Assembly (NCBI RefSeq): GCF_023898315.1
Contig: NC_064625.1
Span: 104,084,269 to 104,148,268, forward strand
From: Schistocerca nitens
Taxonomy: Eukaryota; Arthropoda; Insecta; Orthoptera; Acrididae
DNA length: 64,000 nucleotides
Direction of reading: 5' to 3'
The notes beneath the pieces were generated by a model, which made no database searches, was not told the DNA's origin, and saw only the letters and a list, made by a program, of their open reading frames with translations. This document shows positions 44,276 to 55,884 of this stretch, one piece after another. Made by a program: the position numbers and the translations under genes. The first letter of the stretch is position 1, and every line of letters begins with the position of its first letter.

Positions 44276-44459
44276 GGCCGGCCGGTGTGGCCGTGCGGTT
44301 GCAGGCGCTTCAGTCTGGAACCGAGTGACCGCTACGGTCGCAGGTTCGAATCCTGCCTCGGGAATGGATGTGTGTGATGTCCTTAGGTTAGATTTAAGTA
44401 GTTCTAAGTTCCAAGGGACTGATGAAAACAGATGTTAAGTCCCACAGAGCCATTTGAAC
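44276..44459 (+). mobile_element. tRNA-derived SINE, S10
   Basis: First head type (GGCCGGTGTGGCCGTGCGG, GGTTCGAATCC) with a slightly shortened body. An 11-bp duplication CATACCTTTCT flanks it (44265-44275 and 44460-44470). Confidence 0.92.
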
Positions 44460-44604
44460 CATACCTTTCTTTTCCTTATGTTAGCATAAGAACACTATTT
44501 GTCGTCACCAGTAACCGTACAGGATAGATATGGTCGATGCTCAAGAGCCAATTGATGACGAGCCAGCAAATATGCCCATAGGGCTACCCGTCAATTTTTG
44601 TATT

Positions 44605-46690
44605 CTACATCTATCTACATCTACATCCATACTCCGCAAGCCACCTGGTGGTATGTGGCGGAGGGTACTTTGAGTACCTCTATCGGTTTTCCCTTCTTTT
44701 CCAGTCTCGTATTGTTCGTGGAGAAAAGGATTGTCGGTATGCCTCTGTGTGGGCTCTAATCTCTCTGATTTTATCCTCATGGTCTCTTCGCGAGATATAC
44801 GTAGGAGGGAGCAATATACTGCTTGACTCCTCGGTGAAGGTATGTTCTCGAAGCTTCAACAAAAGCCCGTACCGAGCTACTGAGCGTCTCTCCTGCAGGG
44901 TCTTCCACATGAGTTTATCATCTCCGTAACGCTTTCGCGATTACTAAATGATCCTGTAACGAAGCGCGCTGCTCTCCATTGGATCTTCTCTATCTCTTCT
45001 ATCAACCCTATCTGTTACGGATCCCACACCGGTGAGCAGTATTCAAGCAGTGGGCGAACAAGCATACTGTTACCTACTTTCTTTGTTTTCGGGTTGCATT
45101 TCCTTAGGATTCTTCCAATGAATCTCAGTCTGGCATCTGCTTTACCGACGATTAATTTTATATGGTCATTCCATTTTAAATCACTCCTAATGCCTAGTCC
45201 CAGATAATTTATGGAATTAACTGCTTCCAGTTGCTGACCTGCTATATCGTATCTAAATGATATGGAGTCCGCAGCTCGTGGTCGTGCGGTAGCGTTCTCG
45301 CTTCCCGCACCCGGGTTCCCGGTTTCCATTCCCGGCGGGGTCAGGGATTTTCTCTGCCTCGTGATGACTGGGTGTTGTGTGATGTCCTTAGGTTAGTTAG
45401 GTTTAAGTAGTTCTAAGTTCTTGGGGACTGATGACCATACATGTTAAGTCCCATAGTGCTCAGAGCCATAAATGGTATGGGATCTTTCTTTCTATGTATT
45501 CGCAGCACATTACACTTGTCTACATTGAGATTCAATTGCCATTCCCTGCACCATGCGTCAATTTGCTGCAGATCCTCCTGCATTTCAGTACAATTTTCCA
45601 TTGTTACAACCTTTCGATATACCACAGCATCATCCGCAAAAAGCCTCAGTCAACTTCCGATGTCATCCACAAGGTCATTTATGTATATTGTGAATAGCAA
45701 CGGTCCTACGACACTCCCCTGCGGCACACCTGAAATAACTCTTACTTCGGAAGACTTCTCTCCATTGAGAATGACATGCTGCGTTCTGTTATCTAGGAAC
45801 TCTTCAATCCAATCACACAATTGGTCTGATAGTCCATATGCTCTTACTTTGTTCATTAAACGACTGTGGGGAACTGTATCGAAGACCTTGCGGAAGCGAA
45901 GAAACACGGCATCTACCTGGGAACCCGTCTCTATGACCCTCTGAGTCTGGTGGACTAATAGCGCGAGCTGGGTTTCACACGATCGTCTTTTTAGAAACCC
46001 ATGCTGATTCCTACAGAGTAGATTTCTAGTCTCCAGAAAAGTCATTATACTCGAACATAATACGTGTTCCAAAATTCTACTACTGATAGACGTTAGAGAT
46101 ACAGGTCTATAGTTCTGCACATCTGTTCGACGTCCCTTCTTGAAAACGGGGATGACCTGTGCCCTTTTCCAATATCTACTCGAAATATTTTCCAAATTAT
46201 CCTTCAGGTGCTCAGCCACAACAGCTGCTGAGCCAGACATCCAATTACCATGTCTGAGCCTGCTTCAACCGTGACCTTCACCCAAATTATTTCACATTTC
46301 GGATCTCCGTCAATTTCCTTCGATACCATTGCACTTCTTATCGCTATAAACACGCCTCCCCCTTCACTGTCTATCCTGTCTCTGCGGTATACATTCCAAT
46401 CAGAGTTTAGGATTTCATTGCTGTTTACGTCTGGTTTCAGCCAACTTTCTGTCCCTAGTACTATGTGGGCATTGTGACCGTTTATTAATGAGAGCAGTTC
46501 GGGGACGTTTCTATAGACGCTCCTGCAGTTTACTATTAGCAGATTAACATTGTTATTCCCTGTTGCATTTTGCCTACTCCTACCTTGCCGCGTCTCAGGA
46601 GGCGTCTTGTCGGGCCTAGGGTGAGAATTCTCTAACCTAAAAAACCCACATGTGCACTCCACACGTACTCCGCTACCCTTGTAGCCGCTT
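44605..46690 (-). pseudogene. CR1/Jockey-like LINE (L3) with endonuclease-RT deletion
   Basis: At the 5' side, 46662-46240 encodes the start of an endonuclease: VNLLIVNCRSVYRNVPELLS, GTESWLKPDVNSNEI, YRRDRIDSEGGGVFIAIR. It is joined near 46235 directly to reverse transcriptase sequence (WKRAQVIPVFKKGRRTDVQN, NYRPVSLTSISSRILEHV, FRKVFDTVPHSRL, GVPQGSVVGPLLFTIYINDL, FADDAVVYRKV). The thumb region includes YLGLGIRSDLKWNDH. The canonical DF before KAFD is changed (RFRKVFD). SINE S11 interrupts it at 45268-45469. The 3' end at 44605 has CTACATC repeats. Confidence 0.87.
45268..45469 (+). mobile_element. tRNA-derived SINE, S11 (second head type)
   Basis: Starts GTCCGCAGCTCGTGGTCGTG; has the GATTTTCTCTGCCTCGTGA linker and shared body. 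Flanking AAATGATATGG and AAATGGTATGG differ at one base. Inserted in LINE L3. Confidence 0.9.
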
Positions 46691-47404
46691 CCTGCGTGTA
46701 GTGCACGCCTGACCTGTTCAGGGGGACCCTACATTTCTCCACCCGATAGCGGAGGTCGAGAAATGGTTGACTGGAAAGACAGCATTTCTAGTGGATAGCG
46801 TAACACTAGAGATCTGGAAAACATGTGTACATTTCTTACAACCTCAATCAGCACACCATCCACTGTTTGTGATCCTTCTTAATCAACCTTTTGTTTATTA
46901 CGCAGTGGATATATCACAGTACCTCTAACATGGCATTGAGACAGAATGCGTTACCAACACTGGAGAAATATCTAGCGGCGGCATGAGGGAGTTGCAAATA
47001 CTGGCTTTATACAATATTCATTTGCCGAATCACGTTCTAAATTGGGTAATTTTATTACGAGGTTGCACCATAGGCGACGTGTTACCGCAGTGTTTGCCTG
47101 ATAATATCCACTCTGACGAACACCGTCTATATTCAGTGTCACTGTATTTGTCTGGAAGAAAACACTTCATTCATAGGTAATGCCATATCTCGATTTATAA
47201 AACTGGTATAGCTTTTATCATGGGTACTTGTATGCACCTCTAGAACCAAGACTGTTTGTGATGTTAATATGGTTGTGTTTTTTAATATCTGGCTGTTTAT
47301 AAGACAATTACACCTCTCTATTTAAGACACAGTGGTACCACTCGCAAGAAAACTTATGAGACATGTCCACCCGTCGCTGATTTTCAGTCAGTATTATTTG
47401 GTAT
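46691..47404. other. Spacer
   Basis: No recognised gene. The first ~100 bp may belong to the upstream part of LINE L3. Confidence 0.4.
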
Positions 47405-47594
47405 CCCTGGCTCTGAGCACTATGGGACTTAACTTCTGAGGTCATCAGTCCCCTAGAACTTAGAACTACTTAAACCTAACCAACCTAAGGACATCACACA
47501 CATCCATGCCCGAGGAAGGATTCGAACCTGCGACCATTGCGGTCGCACAGTTCCAGACTGTAGCGCCTAGAACCGTTCGGCCACCCCGGCAGGC
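47405..47594 (-). mobile_element. tRNA-derived SINE, S12
   Basis: First head type on minus (GGATTCGAACC is the complement of box B). A 9-bp duplication ATTTGGTAT flanks it (47396-47404 and 47595-47603). Confidence 0.92.
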
Positions 47595-47820
47595 ATTTGG
47601 TATTGCTGGCAATCAGTTATTGGCCAAGTATTGTAATTAGTAGTAGGGGATGCATGGTATGTTGACCTTGAGCATCAGGCTTATAAAGGATGTGTTTGTG
47701 TTCAGACTTGGGCAAAGCAAATGACTATGTCCAGTCATAAGGAAGGTGTGGATTTGATGTTGAATGGTGTGATAGCAAAGGGAAGAGTATGTGAAATCAT
47801 AAGAATGGTACAGATTTTTC

Positions 47821-49244
47821 TACACTCCTGGAAATTGAAATAAGAACACCGTGAATTCATTGTCCTAGGAAGGGGAAACTTTATTGACACATTCCTGGGG
47901 TCAGATACATCACATGATCACACTGACAGAACCACAGACACATAGACACAGCCAACAGAGCATGCACAATGTCGGCACTAGTACAGTGTATATCCACCTT
48001 TCGCAGCAATGCAGGCTGCTATTCTCCCATGGAGACGATCGTAGAGATGCTGGATGTAGTCCTGTGGAACGGCTTGCCATGCCATTTCCACCTGGCGCCT
48101 CAGTTGGACCAGCGTTCGTGCTGGACGTGCAGACCGCGTGAGACGACGCTTCATCCAGTCCCAAACATGCTCAATGGGGGACAGATCCGGAGATCTTGCT
48201 GGGCAGGGTAGTTGACTTACACCTTCTAGAGCACGTTGGGTGGCACGGGATACATGCGGACGTGCATTGTCCTGTTGGAACAGCAAGTTCCCTTGCCGGT
48301 CTAGGAATGGTAGAACGATGGGTTCGATGACGGTTTGGATGTACCGTGCACTATTCAATGTCCCCTCGACGATCACCAGTGGTGTACGGCCAGTGTAGGA
48401 GATCGCTCCCCACACCATGATGCCGGGTGTTGGCCCTGTGTGCCTCGGTCGTATGCAGTCCTGATTGTGGCGCTCACCTGCACGGCGCCAAACACGCATA
48501 CGACCATCATTGGCACCAAGGCAGAAGCGACTCTCATCGCTGAAGACGACACGTCTCCATTCGTCCCTCCATTCACGCCTGTCGCGACACCACTGGAGGC
48601 GGGCTGCACGGTTGGGGCGTGAGCGGAAGACGGCCTAACGGTGTGCGGGACCGTAGCCCAGCTTCATGGAGACGGTTGCGAATGGTCCTCGCCGATACCC
48701 CAGGAGCAACAGTGTCCCTAATTTGCTGGGAAGTGGCGGTGCGGTCCCCTACGGCACTGCGTAGGATCCTACGGTCTTGGCGTGCATCCGTGCGTCGCTG
48801 CGGTCCGGTCCCAGGTCGACGGGCACGTGCACCTTCCGCCGACCACTGGCGACAACATCGATGTACTGTGGAGACCTCACGCCCCACGTGTTGAGCAATT
48901 CGGCGGTACGTCCACCCGGCCTCCCGCATGCCCACTATACGCCCTCGCTCAAAGTCCGCCAACTGCACATACGGTTCACCTCCACGCCGTCGCGGCATGC
49001 TACCAGTGTTAAAGACTGCGATGGAGCTCCGTATGCCACGGCAAACTGGCTGACACTGACGGCGGCGGTGCACAAATGCTGCGCAGCTAGCGCCATTCGA
49101 CGGCCAACACCGCGGTTCCTGGTGTGTCCGCTGTGCCGTGCGTGTGATCATTGCTTGTACAGCCCTCTCGCAGTGTCCGGAGCAAGTATGGTGGGTCTGA
49201 CACACCGGTGTCAATGTGTTCTTTTTTCCATTTCCAGGAGTGTA
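47821..49244 (-). mobile_element. Tc1-like family A element, copy A7
   Basis: 1424 bp with both terminal repeats and TA at both ends. Confidence 0.97.
47978..48998 (-). pseudogene. Tc1-like transposase A7, two-base deletion
   Basis: Two bases are missing near 48611 (CACGGTTGG against CACGATGTTGG elsewhere), at codon 130, shifting the frame before the catalytic core. The downstream part from MRVWRR to the end is open and retains QQDN and SPDLSPIE. N-terminal changes include Q4R-type variation (MPRRRGGE) and T14A. Confidence 0.95.
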
Positions 49245-50340
49245 TTTCCAGAGTCACAACTGTCAGAAGGGTGTATTTCTGTTCCTTTGTTCATTGTCAA
49301 ATGTTGCCCGATTGGGACCACGATTGTATTATTTAATTGTATGTACAGCGATAAAATATATATTTGGCCAGTTTTCGAGGATGATTCTACCTATGCGTGC
49401 TTGGCATGCAGCGCCAGTGACCTGTGGTGGGAATGATTCACATTTCCGGCCAACAGTAGGAGCTGTCGAAATCGAGATCTGTACAAAATAGTTTTGCTGC
49501 TGAAAGTCTCCTCTGCAGAAAGAAAACAGGCGAACAGTGCCTCCATACCGGCGTTATCAGTAATTTGGTGGGTAAATTCAGTAAGAGCCAATCATAATGC
49601 TCCATTCATTCACTAAATATCGTTTGTGCTGGGACGTAGGTGAGAACGTTTGCGTTTTGAAGATGTTTATTGAAAGCAGGAATTAACGATTTCCAGGAAG
49701 GGCAACACGTGATGGATGGGGCGCTACGTTAGGGTCATCAGGAGGAAGCATTTGGCGTTATTCTGGGATATTTTCGTAAACAGGTTCTGTTAGGACTAGG
49801 ATTTCCATACGGACAAGCTGAGACATCACGAAAGCTCCTACAAAAGCGACTGTTAACTATTTCTACAGCAGTTTACAATTTCTGTGAGGTCGACTTGGTT
49901 CTTATTTACATAGCCATGTGACGTCTGTATAATACTGAGAACCTTTTTAGATGCACCTGCAATGGTGAGTCGCTACACTGACATTTCACAGCGATGCGTC
50001 AACCACACTGGGCAGGTAAACACGCGTGCACTGCAAGACGCTTCACTCTCCTGTTAGGATCGCTAGGAACAGTGCACCCGGTGCTATTCTGGGAAACACT
50101 GGAACAGATTTCTATAGCATGACCTGTGATGTCAGCATCTACAGGTAGAGAGGTATCGCGCCAGCAACATTACACACATGCGCAGCCCAGAGGCGTGTTG
50201 CGTATGGGACCGGCGTTAGCACGCCACATGGCGTGTGCGCCTTGGAGTTCTGTAGTGGGGCAGTTTGCTGATACGTTGCAACTGACGGTAGTTTTTTATG
50301 TACAATGAGTGTTTGTGCACTGCATTGTTTTTGGAAGTTT
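49245..50340. other. Spacer, 1.1 kb
   Basis: No recognised gene or repeat end. Confidence 0.45.
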
Positions 50341-50359
50341 AAGTGTTGTCAGCATGTTT

Positions 50360-50610
50360 GGATAGCATTACACATGCATTATTTTTTGACAATTTACCAG
50401 TTGTTTTCGTGTCTGTTGCTTTTTTCTGTGAACAGGTGCGCAGGATGTGCAATGCATGATTTCGCCGGTTGATGATTAGCAAGTGAGTTTGCAGAGCCTT
50501 TTACATGCATTATTTTGACAATTTGTGAGTTGTTTGCGTCTGTGCACATCAGTGCACTGCATTATTTTGGTAATTTACGAGTAGTTTGCATGTCTGTAGA
50601 CTATTTATTG
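50360..50610. repeat. Degenerate short repeats
   Basis: The phrase CATGCATTATTTTGACAATT, followed by GAGTTGTTT, recurs with variation at about 50370, 50502 and 50556. Confidence 0.55.
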
Positions 50611-50699
50611 CGACCTCAAGCACGTCAGTGTGAGTGTTTTGTATCAGTGTAATAAATAAACTGCGTGAAATCCATCCCTAAGTAGTTATAAAATATATA

Positions 50700-51170
50700 A
50701 AGTACACTCCTTCCTATCTCCAGCAGCCAGCACAGGCTGAGCCATTTTCTCATCATTTTCCCTCCCCCCCCCCCCCCAGACTGCCATGGGACGATAGCAC
50801 CCTCTAATAGGTCAGTTGGACTTCGGGCCTCATGGTGAACACACCGGATGGAGCTACTGCCTCAAATTGTTTAAATAAAGACTGCCTGCAAAATAAAGAC
50901 TTACATCCTTCTATCCAGCAGCCCAGCACAGGCTGCATTCGTTTCCCGCCATTTTCCTTCCAGACCGCCATCTTGGATTATGTCAGGGGAGGGACGACAG
51001 TACCCTCTGATGGCAGTATTGTGTACTAGGTCAGCTGGACTCCTGACCTCATGGTGTGCACACTGGATGAAGCTACTGCCTCAAATTGTTTAAATAAAGG
51101 CTATGGAAATAAAGACTTACATCCATCGGTTCCAGCACAGGCTGAGACCTTTTTCCGCCAATTTCTAGGA
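50700..51170 (+). repeat. Tandem repeat, ~200-bp unit
   Basis: CAGCACAGGCTG occurs at about 50728, 50924 and 51132, each followed by CCRCCATTTTC-like sequence; ACTGCCTCAAATTGTTTAAA and AATAAAGACTTACATCC recur at matching offsets. Includes a 15-base or longer C-run near 50763. Related sequence may continue to 51350. Confidence 0.75.
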
Positions 51171-51351
51171 AGAGGTGGCGATCGGACGATTTAGGTTAGT
51201 GGAAGTAGCACAAGTGACCTATTTTCCTTCCATTTTCTTAGGTAGCCATGGTGTGTTGCATTGTCCTGCTGGAATTCGAACTTCCCGCCATTTTCTGGGG
51301 AGGGGTGGGGGTGGGGAGGGGTTTAGGTTAGTGGAGATAGCCCAATCGACC

Positions 51352-52777
51352 TACACTCCTGGAAATAGAAAAAAGAACACATTGACACCGGTGTGTCAGA
51401 CCCACCATACTTGCTCCGGGCACTGCGAGAGGGCTGTACAAGCAATGATCACACGCACGGCACAGCGGACACACCAGGAACCGCGGTGTTGGCCGTCGAA
51501 TGGCGCTAGCTGCGCAGCATTTGTGCACCGCCGCCGTCAGTGTCAGCCAGTTTGCCGTGGCATACGGAGCTCCATCGCAGTCTTTAACACTGGTAGCATG
51601 CCGCGACAGCGTGGACGTGAACCGTATGTGCAGTTGACGGACTTTGAGCGAGGGCGTATAGTGGGCATGCGGGAGGCCGGGTGGACGTACCGCCGAATTG
51701 CTCAACACGTGGGGCGTGAGGTCTCCACAGTACATCGATGTTGTCGCCAGTGGTCGGCGGAAGGTGCACGTGCCCGTCGACCTGGGACCGGACCGCAGCG
51801 ACGCACGGATGCACGCCAAGACCGTAGGATCCTACGCAGTGCCGTAGGGGACCGCACCGCCACTTCCCAGCAAATTAGGGACACTGTTGCTCCTGGGGTA
51901 TCGGCGAGGACCATTCGCAACCGTCTCCATGAAGCTGGGCTACGGTCCCGCACACCGTTAGGCCGTCTTCCGCTCACGCCCCAACATCGTGCAGCCCGCC
52001 TCCAGTGGTGTCGCGACAGGCGTGAATGGAGGGACGAATGGAGACGTGTCGTCTTCAGCGATGAGAGTCGCTTCTGCCTTGGTGCCAATGATGGTCGTAT
52101 GCGTGTTTGGCGCCGTGCAGGTGAGCGCCACAATCAGGACTGCATACGACCGAGGCACACAGGGCCAACACCCGGCATCATGGTGTGGGGAGCGATCTCC
52201 TACACTGGCCGTACACCACTGGTGATCGTCGAGGGGACACTGAATAGTGCACGGTACATCCAAACCGTCATCGAACCCATCGTTCTACCATTCCTAGACC
52301 GGCAAGGGAACTTGCTGTTCCAACAGGACAATGCACGTCCGCATGTATCCCGTGCCACCCAACGTGCTCTAGAAGGTGTAAGTCAACTACCCTGGCCAGC
52401 AAGATCTCCGGATCTGTCCCCCATTGAGCATGTTTGGGACTGGATGAAGCGTCGTCTCACGCGGTCTGCACGTCCAGCACGAACGCTGGTCCAACTGAGG
52501 CGCCAGGTGGAAATGGCATGGCAAGCCGTTCCACAGGACTACATCCAGCATCTCTACGATCGTCTCCATGGGAGAATAGCAGCCTGCATTGCTGCGAAAG
52601 GTGGATATACACTGTACTAGTGCAGATATTGTGCATGCTCTGTTGCCTGTGTCTATGTGCCTGTGGTTCTGTCAGTGTGATCATGTGATGTATCTGATCC
52701 CAGGAATGTGTCAGTAAAGTTTCCCCTTCCTGGGACAATGAATTCACGGTGTTCTTATTTCAATTTCCAGGAGTGTA
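51352..52777 (+). mobile_element. Tc1-like family A element, copy A8
   Basis: Complete 1426-bp copy. The 3' UTR has AGTAAA where other copies have AATAAA, so its polyadenylation signal is altered. Confidence 0.97.
51598..52620 (+). CDS. Tc1-like transposase, copy A8 (family reference)
   Basis: Uninterrupted 340 aa matching the majority residue at every position compared. Residues ~12-55 and ~70-120 form two helix-turn-helix regions separated by an arginine-rich linker (ARARRPGTGPQRRTDA). The catalytic triad is D155 (VVFSDESRF), D244 (FQQDNARPH) and E277 (SPDLSPIEHVW). There are 32 residues between D244 and E277; canonical Tc1 has 34. VWGAISYTGRTPLVIVEG lies between. The C-terminus ends KGGYTLY. 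ATG at 51598 is conserved in all copies. Best candidate for an intact enzyme together with A9. Confidence 0.96.
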   Translation: MPRQRGREPYVQLTDFERGRIVGMREAGWTYRRIAQHVGREVSTVHRCCRQWSAEGARARRPGTGPQRRTDARQDRRILRSAVGDRTATSQQIRDTVAPGVSARTIRNRLHEAGLRSRTPLGRLPLTPQHRAARLQWCRDRREWRDEWRRVVFSDESRFCLGANDGRMRVWRRAGERHNQDCIRPRHTGPTPGIMVWGAISYTGRTPLVIVEGTLNSARYIQTVIEPIVLPFLDRQGNLLFQQDNARPHVSRATQRALEGVSQLPWPARSPDLSPIEHVWDWMKRRLTRSARPARTLVQLRRQVEMAWQAVPQDYIQHLYDRLHGRIAACIAAKGGYTLY

Positions 52778-53590
52778 TTTTCCTACCAAAATTTGAACTT
52801 ACCACCATGACATCATTGTGAGGTTGCCATATCTTCCGCTGCCATCTTGGATCCGACATCTTGAATGAATTAGGCAACAATGCAGAGTGGGGTAACGTTC
52901 TCTTTGGCCTTCTACTAACAGGCTGTGTGCTATTGAGAGCATTCGTTCATTCTGCACTAACTAATATAGGTGGTATTAGTTTAAATGCTCGTTAATACCT
53001 CATAACTGCATAGTAGTTTACTGAATTACAAATTGACTTTCAAAAATGAATTTATCGTCTTTTGCTATTATTGGCCACACAGTGAATGACAGTTCATAGA
53101 TTGGATTTCAAACCAAGAAGATACATAAACTACAAGGACATTACATAGTAGAGTCTAAGAAAAGAACAGCTCAGTTCTGCATAGACATATACCTGGAAAG
53201 GAGTTCTGTTCCTTTGACATTTCAAGAATCTTCCACTTTTTTAGCAGTCAAAAGTTATGATAGCATGCTCTGCTTACTTCTTTCCTCATGGTACTTATTT
53301 ATTAGCTAACAAAGAAAATGTAGGTGAGCTTTATTTTGCGAACGTGTTCTGCATGTGATGTGAAAGTTGAAAATCTAACGGGTAAGAATCAGTACCAATA
53401 ATCAAGCAAGAATTTTTTGGAATTATAGCTTCATCAGCTATCGATGCGAATGCGGTAAAAGAGGATTTAAGTAGAATGCGATAACATCCTTTTCAGATCA
53501 CATACTTCTCTTCTTGATTATATGAATGTATAAACAAAAAGGAAGATACATTTACAAGGACAAATACGTCGTATTACTGTGCACAGTCTT
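52778..53590. other. Spacer
   Basis: The first ~100 bp (ACCACCATGACATC, CCATCTTGGATCC) resemble the tandem repeat on the other side of A8; the rest is unrecognised. Confidence 0.4.
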
Positions 53591-53599
53591 TTTGAGACA

Positions 53600-55065
53600 T
53601 TAGTCCCATGTATAGTTTAATGCTGCACGCTACGAATTCTTTTCCTGTGCGACTTTCTCATCTCAGAGAAGCAATTACAGCCTACGTTCTCAGTTAATTT
53701 CTGGATGTATTCCAATCTCTGATTTCCTCTACAGTATCTATGTTCTACAACTCTCTCTGTCTATTACCATGGAGATCACCTTGTCAGTCCACCTAATTTT
53801 CAACATTCTTCTGTAGCACCTCATCCCAAACCTAATTTTCCCTCCATTCGTAATTCACTGCTACATAGTGCCGCTCCCCAAGCGTACATTCTCAGAAATT
53901 TCTTTCTGACATTTAGGCCTATGTTTGATATCAGTAGACTTCCTTTGGTCAGGAATGCCCTCTTTGCCTACTCTAGTCTGCTTTTTATTTCCTCCTTGCT
54001 TCGTCCACCAAGGATTATTTTGCTTCCAAAGTAGTAAAATTCCCTAACTTCATGTACTTCGTGATCAGCACCTTTCACGTTAAACTTCCTGCTGTTCTGC
54101 TTTGTGCTACTTATCATTACTGTTGTCTTTTTCCGGTTTATTCAAAATCCACTCTCTTCTCATTAGACCATTCATTCATGCAACGGATCAGGTAATTATT
54201 CTTCACTTTCACTAATGGTAGCATTACCACAAGCTATTCTTATCTTTTCACTCTGAATTTTAATCGCACTCCCGAACCTTTGTTTTATTTCCATCATTGC
54301 TTCTTCTACGTATAGATTGAACAAAGGGGACGAAAGACCGCACCCCTGCCCTACATCCTTTTTAATCTGAGCGGTTCCTTCTTGGTCTTTCAGTCTTATT
54401 GTTCCCCCTTGGTCCTTGTACAAATTGAACAAGGGGCATTAACCGTCTTTCCCTATAGTTTAATTCTGTTTGTCTCAGAATTTCTACAAATACTGTGAGA
54501 ATGTCGATTTTGTTCAGTCTTCTTTGCATCATCAAGAGCAACGTCAGAACCGCGTCTCAGGTGCTTCTGCCTTTCATAAAGCAAACTGTTTTTAATCTAA
54601 CAGATCCACCGTATTTCTTCCATTCTTCTGTACAGTATTCCAGCAGCTTGGATGCATGAGACGTTAAGCTGTTTGTACGATAATTCTCGCTCCTATCTGA
54701 CCTTGCTGTCTTCGGAGTTGTGTGGATGGTATCTTTCCGAGAGTCTGATGATGTGTCTCTAATCTCATAGATTCTATTCATCAACTTGAATAGCTGTTTC
54801 GTTGCCACTTGCACCAGTGATTTTAGAAATTAGGTATGCCCTCTCCTTATTTTGATCTTAAGCCTTTCAAAACTCTTTTAAATTCTGACTCTAATACTGT
54901 CTTCGTTAAGGACTCCTATTTCTTCTTCTACGACGCCATCAGTCGGTTCCTCTCCCTCACAGAGGCCTTCACTGTACTCTTTCCAGCTGTCTCTTCTCTC
55001 CTTAGCATTTAACAGTGAAGTTCCCATTGCACTCTTAATGCTACCTCCTTTGTTTTTAAGGAGGG
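53600..55065 (-). pseudogene. RTE-like retrotransposon, old copy a4
   Basis: Decayed relative of copies a1 to a3. On minus: VATKQLFKLMNRIYE, TIHTTPKTARSDRSENYRTN, SHASKLLEYC at 54814-54650; MFNLYKDQGGTIRLKDQEG and GLSSPLFNLYVEEAMMEIKQ at 54432-54260. The FADD site is replaced by unreadable sequence. Many indels and stops. It includes the linker region up to about 55065. Confidence 0.85.
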
Positions 55066-55660
55066 ACGTTCATGCAGTACACAATTTAAAAGATGCGACA
55101 AATATAAAACTTTGAAGATAGGGTAATGAAATTTGTACCATGCTTTGCATGAAATTAACATTTTTACTGTTAATTAAATTTAATAATTTTGTTTCCAGAA
55201 GCTAATAAATGTATCCTTTTCCCAGAAACTATTCAAGGGATTTCTACAAAATTTTATCTGTTCGCTCTCTTTGCATATAGCAAGCTTCTCTCATGAGTTT
55301 TTTTGAATATATCAAATAGGAGAATTGGTATGTGGATACTTTTTCGTACCACATTCACCCACCATATCTTAGATACTATAAAAGGGGAAGCGGGATGGAA
55401 TCATGGTTGGTAGTCTCACTTTATAGTTGAGACAGTTTATTGGAATTACGCCTTTTAAGGAATTTGACAATTACAAATTGTGGAGGAGCCACTAGATAAA
55501 GCTTTGCAAATACAATTAGAAACCCAACGTACTCAGTACTCAAATAAATAGTCCCTTAAGAGAAAGTTATAGAAATGTCATGTGCCAGGCATTTATAGGA
55601 ACCTTAAGCATAGCATTTATCAATTACTCACTTCCTCAAACTCCTTAAAACCAGTTATTA
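55066..55660. other. Spacer
   Basis: AT-rich, no recognised gene. Confidence 0.5.
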
Positions 55661-55874
55661 CACGCCCGCATCTCGTGGTCGTGCGGTAGCGTTCTCGCTT
55701 CCCACGCCCGGGTTCCCGGGTTCGGTTCCCGGCGGGGTCAGGGATTTTCTCTGCCTCGTGATGGCTGGGTGTTGTGTGATGTCCTTAGGTTAGTTAGGTT
55801 TAAGTAGTTCTAAGTTCTAGGGGACTGATGACCATAGATGTTAAGTCCCATAGTGCTCAGAGCCATTTGAACAG
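55661..55874 (+). mobile_element. tRNA-derived SINE, S13 (second head type)
   Basis: CTCGTGGTCGTGCGGTAGCG, box B GGGTTCGGTTCCCGG, linker and shared body. A 10-bp duplication CCAGTTATTA flanks it (55651-55660 and 55875-55884). Confidence 0.93.
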
Positions 55875-55884
55875 CCAGTTATTA

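Larger units (their letters stand above)
43098..44590 (-). pseudogene. mariner-like transposase relic, carrying a MITE and a SINE
   Basis: GGTGCATAAGTTCGTAGCG near 43100 looks like a mariner end. On minus the C-terminal region is clear: PSDFHLLRCL, LQEF, KPRDFRSRGIEKLPQRWQTVV at 43980-43814. Upstream pieces in changing frames give YELLSRG, LRRLADAV and, beyond the SINE, SYANIRKRK and LVTGDD. The hAT-type MITE at 43508-43805 and SINE S10 at 44276-44459 interrupt it. The N-terminal half is absent, cut by LINE L3. Confidence 0.7.

Noticed and set aside
50640..51170. CRISPR-like array
   Set aside because: Only three long imperfect units, no short spacers, eukaryotic context.
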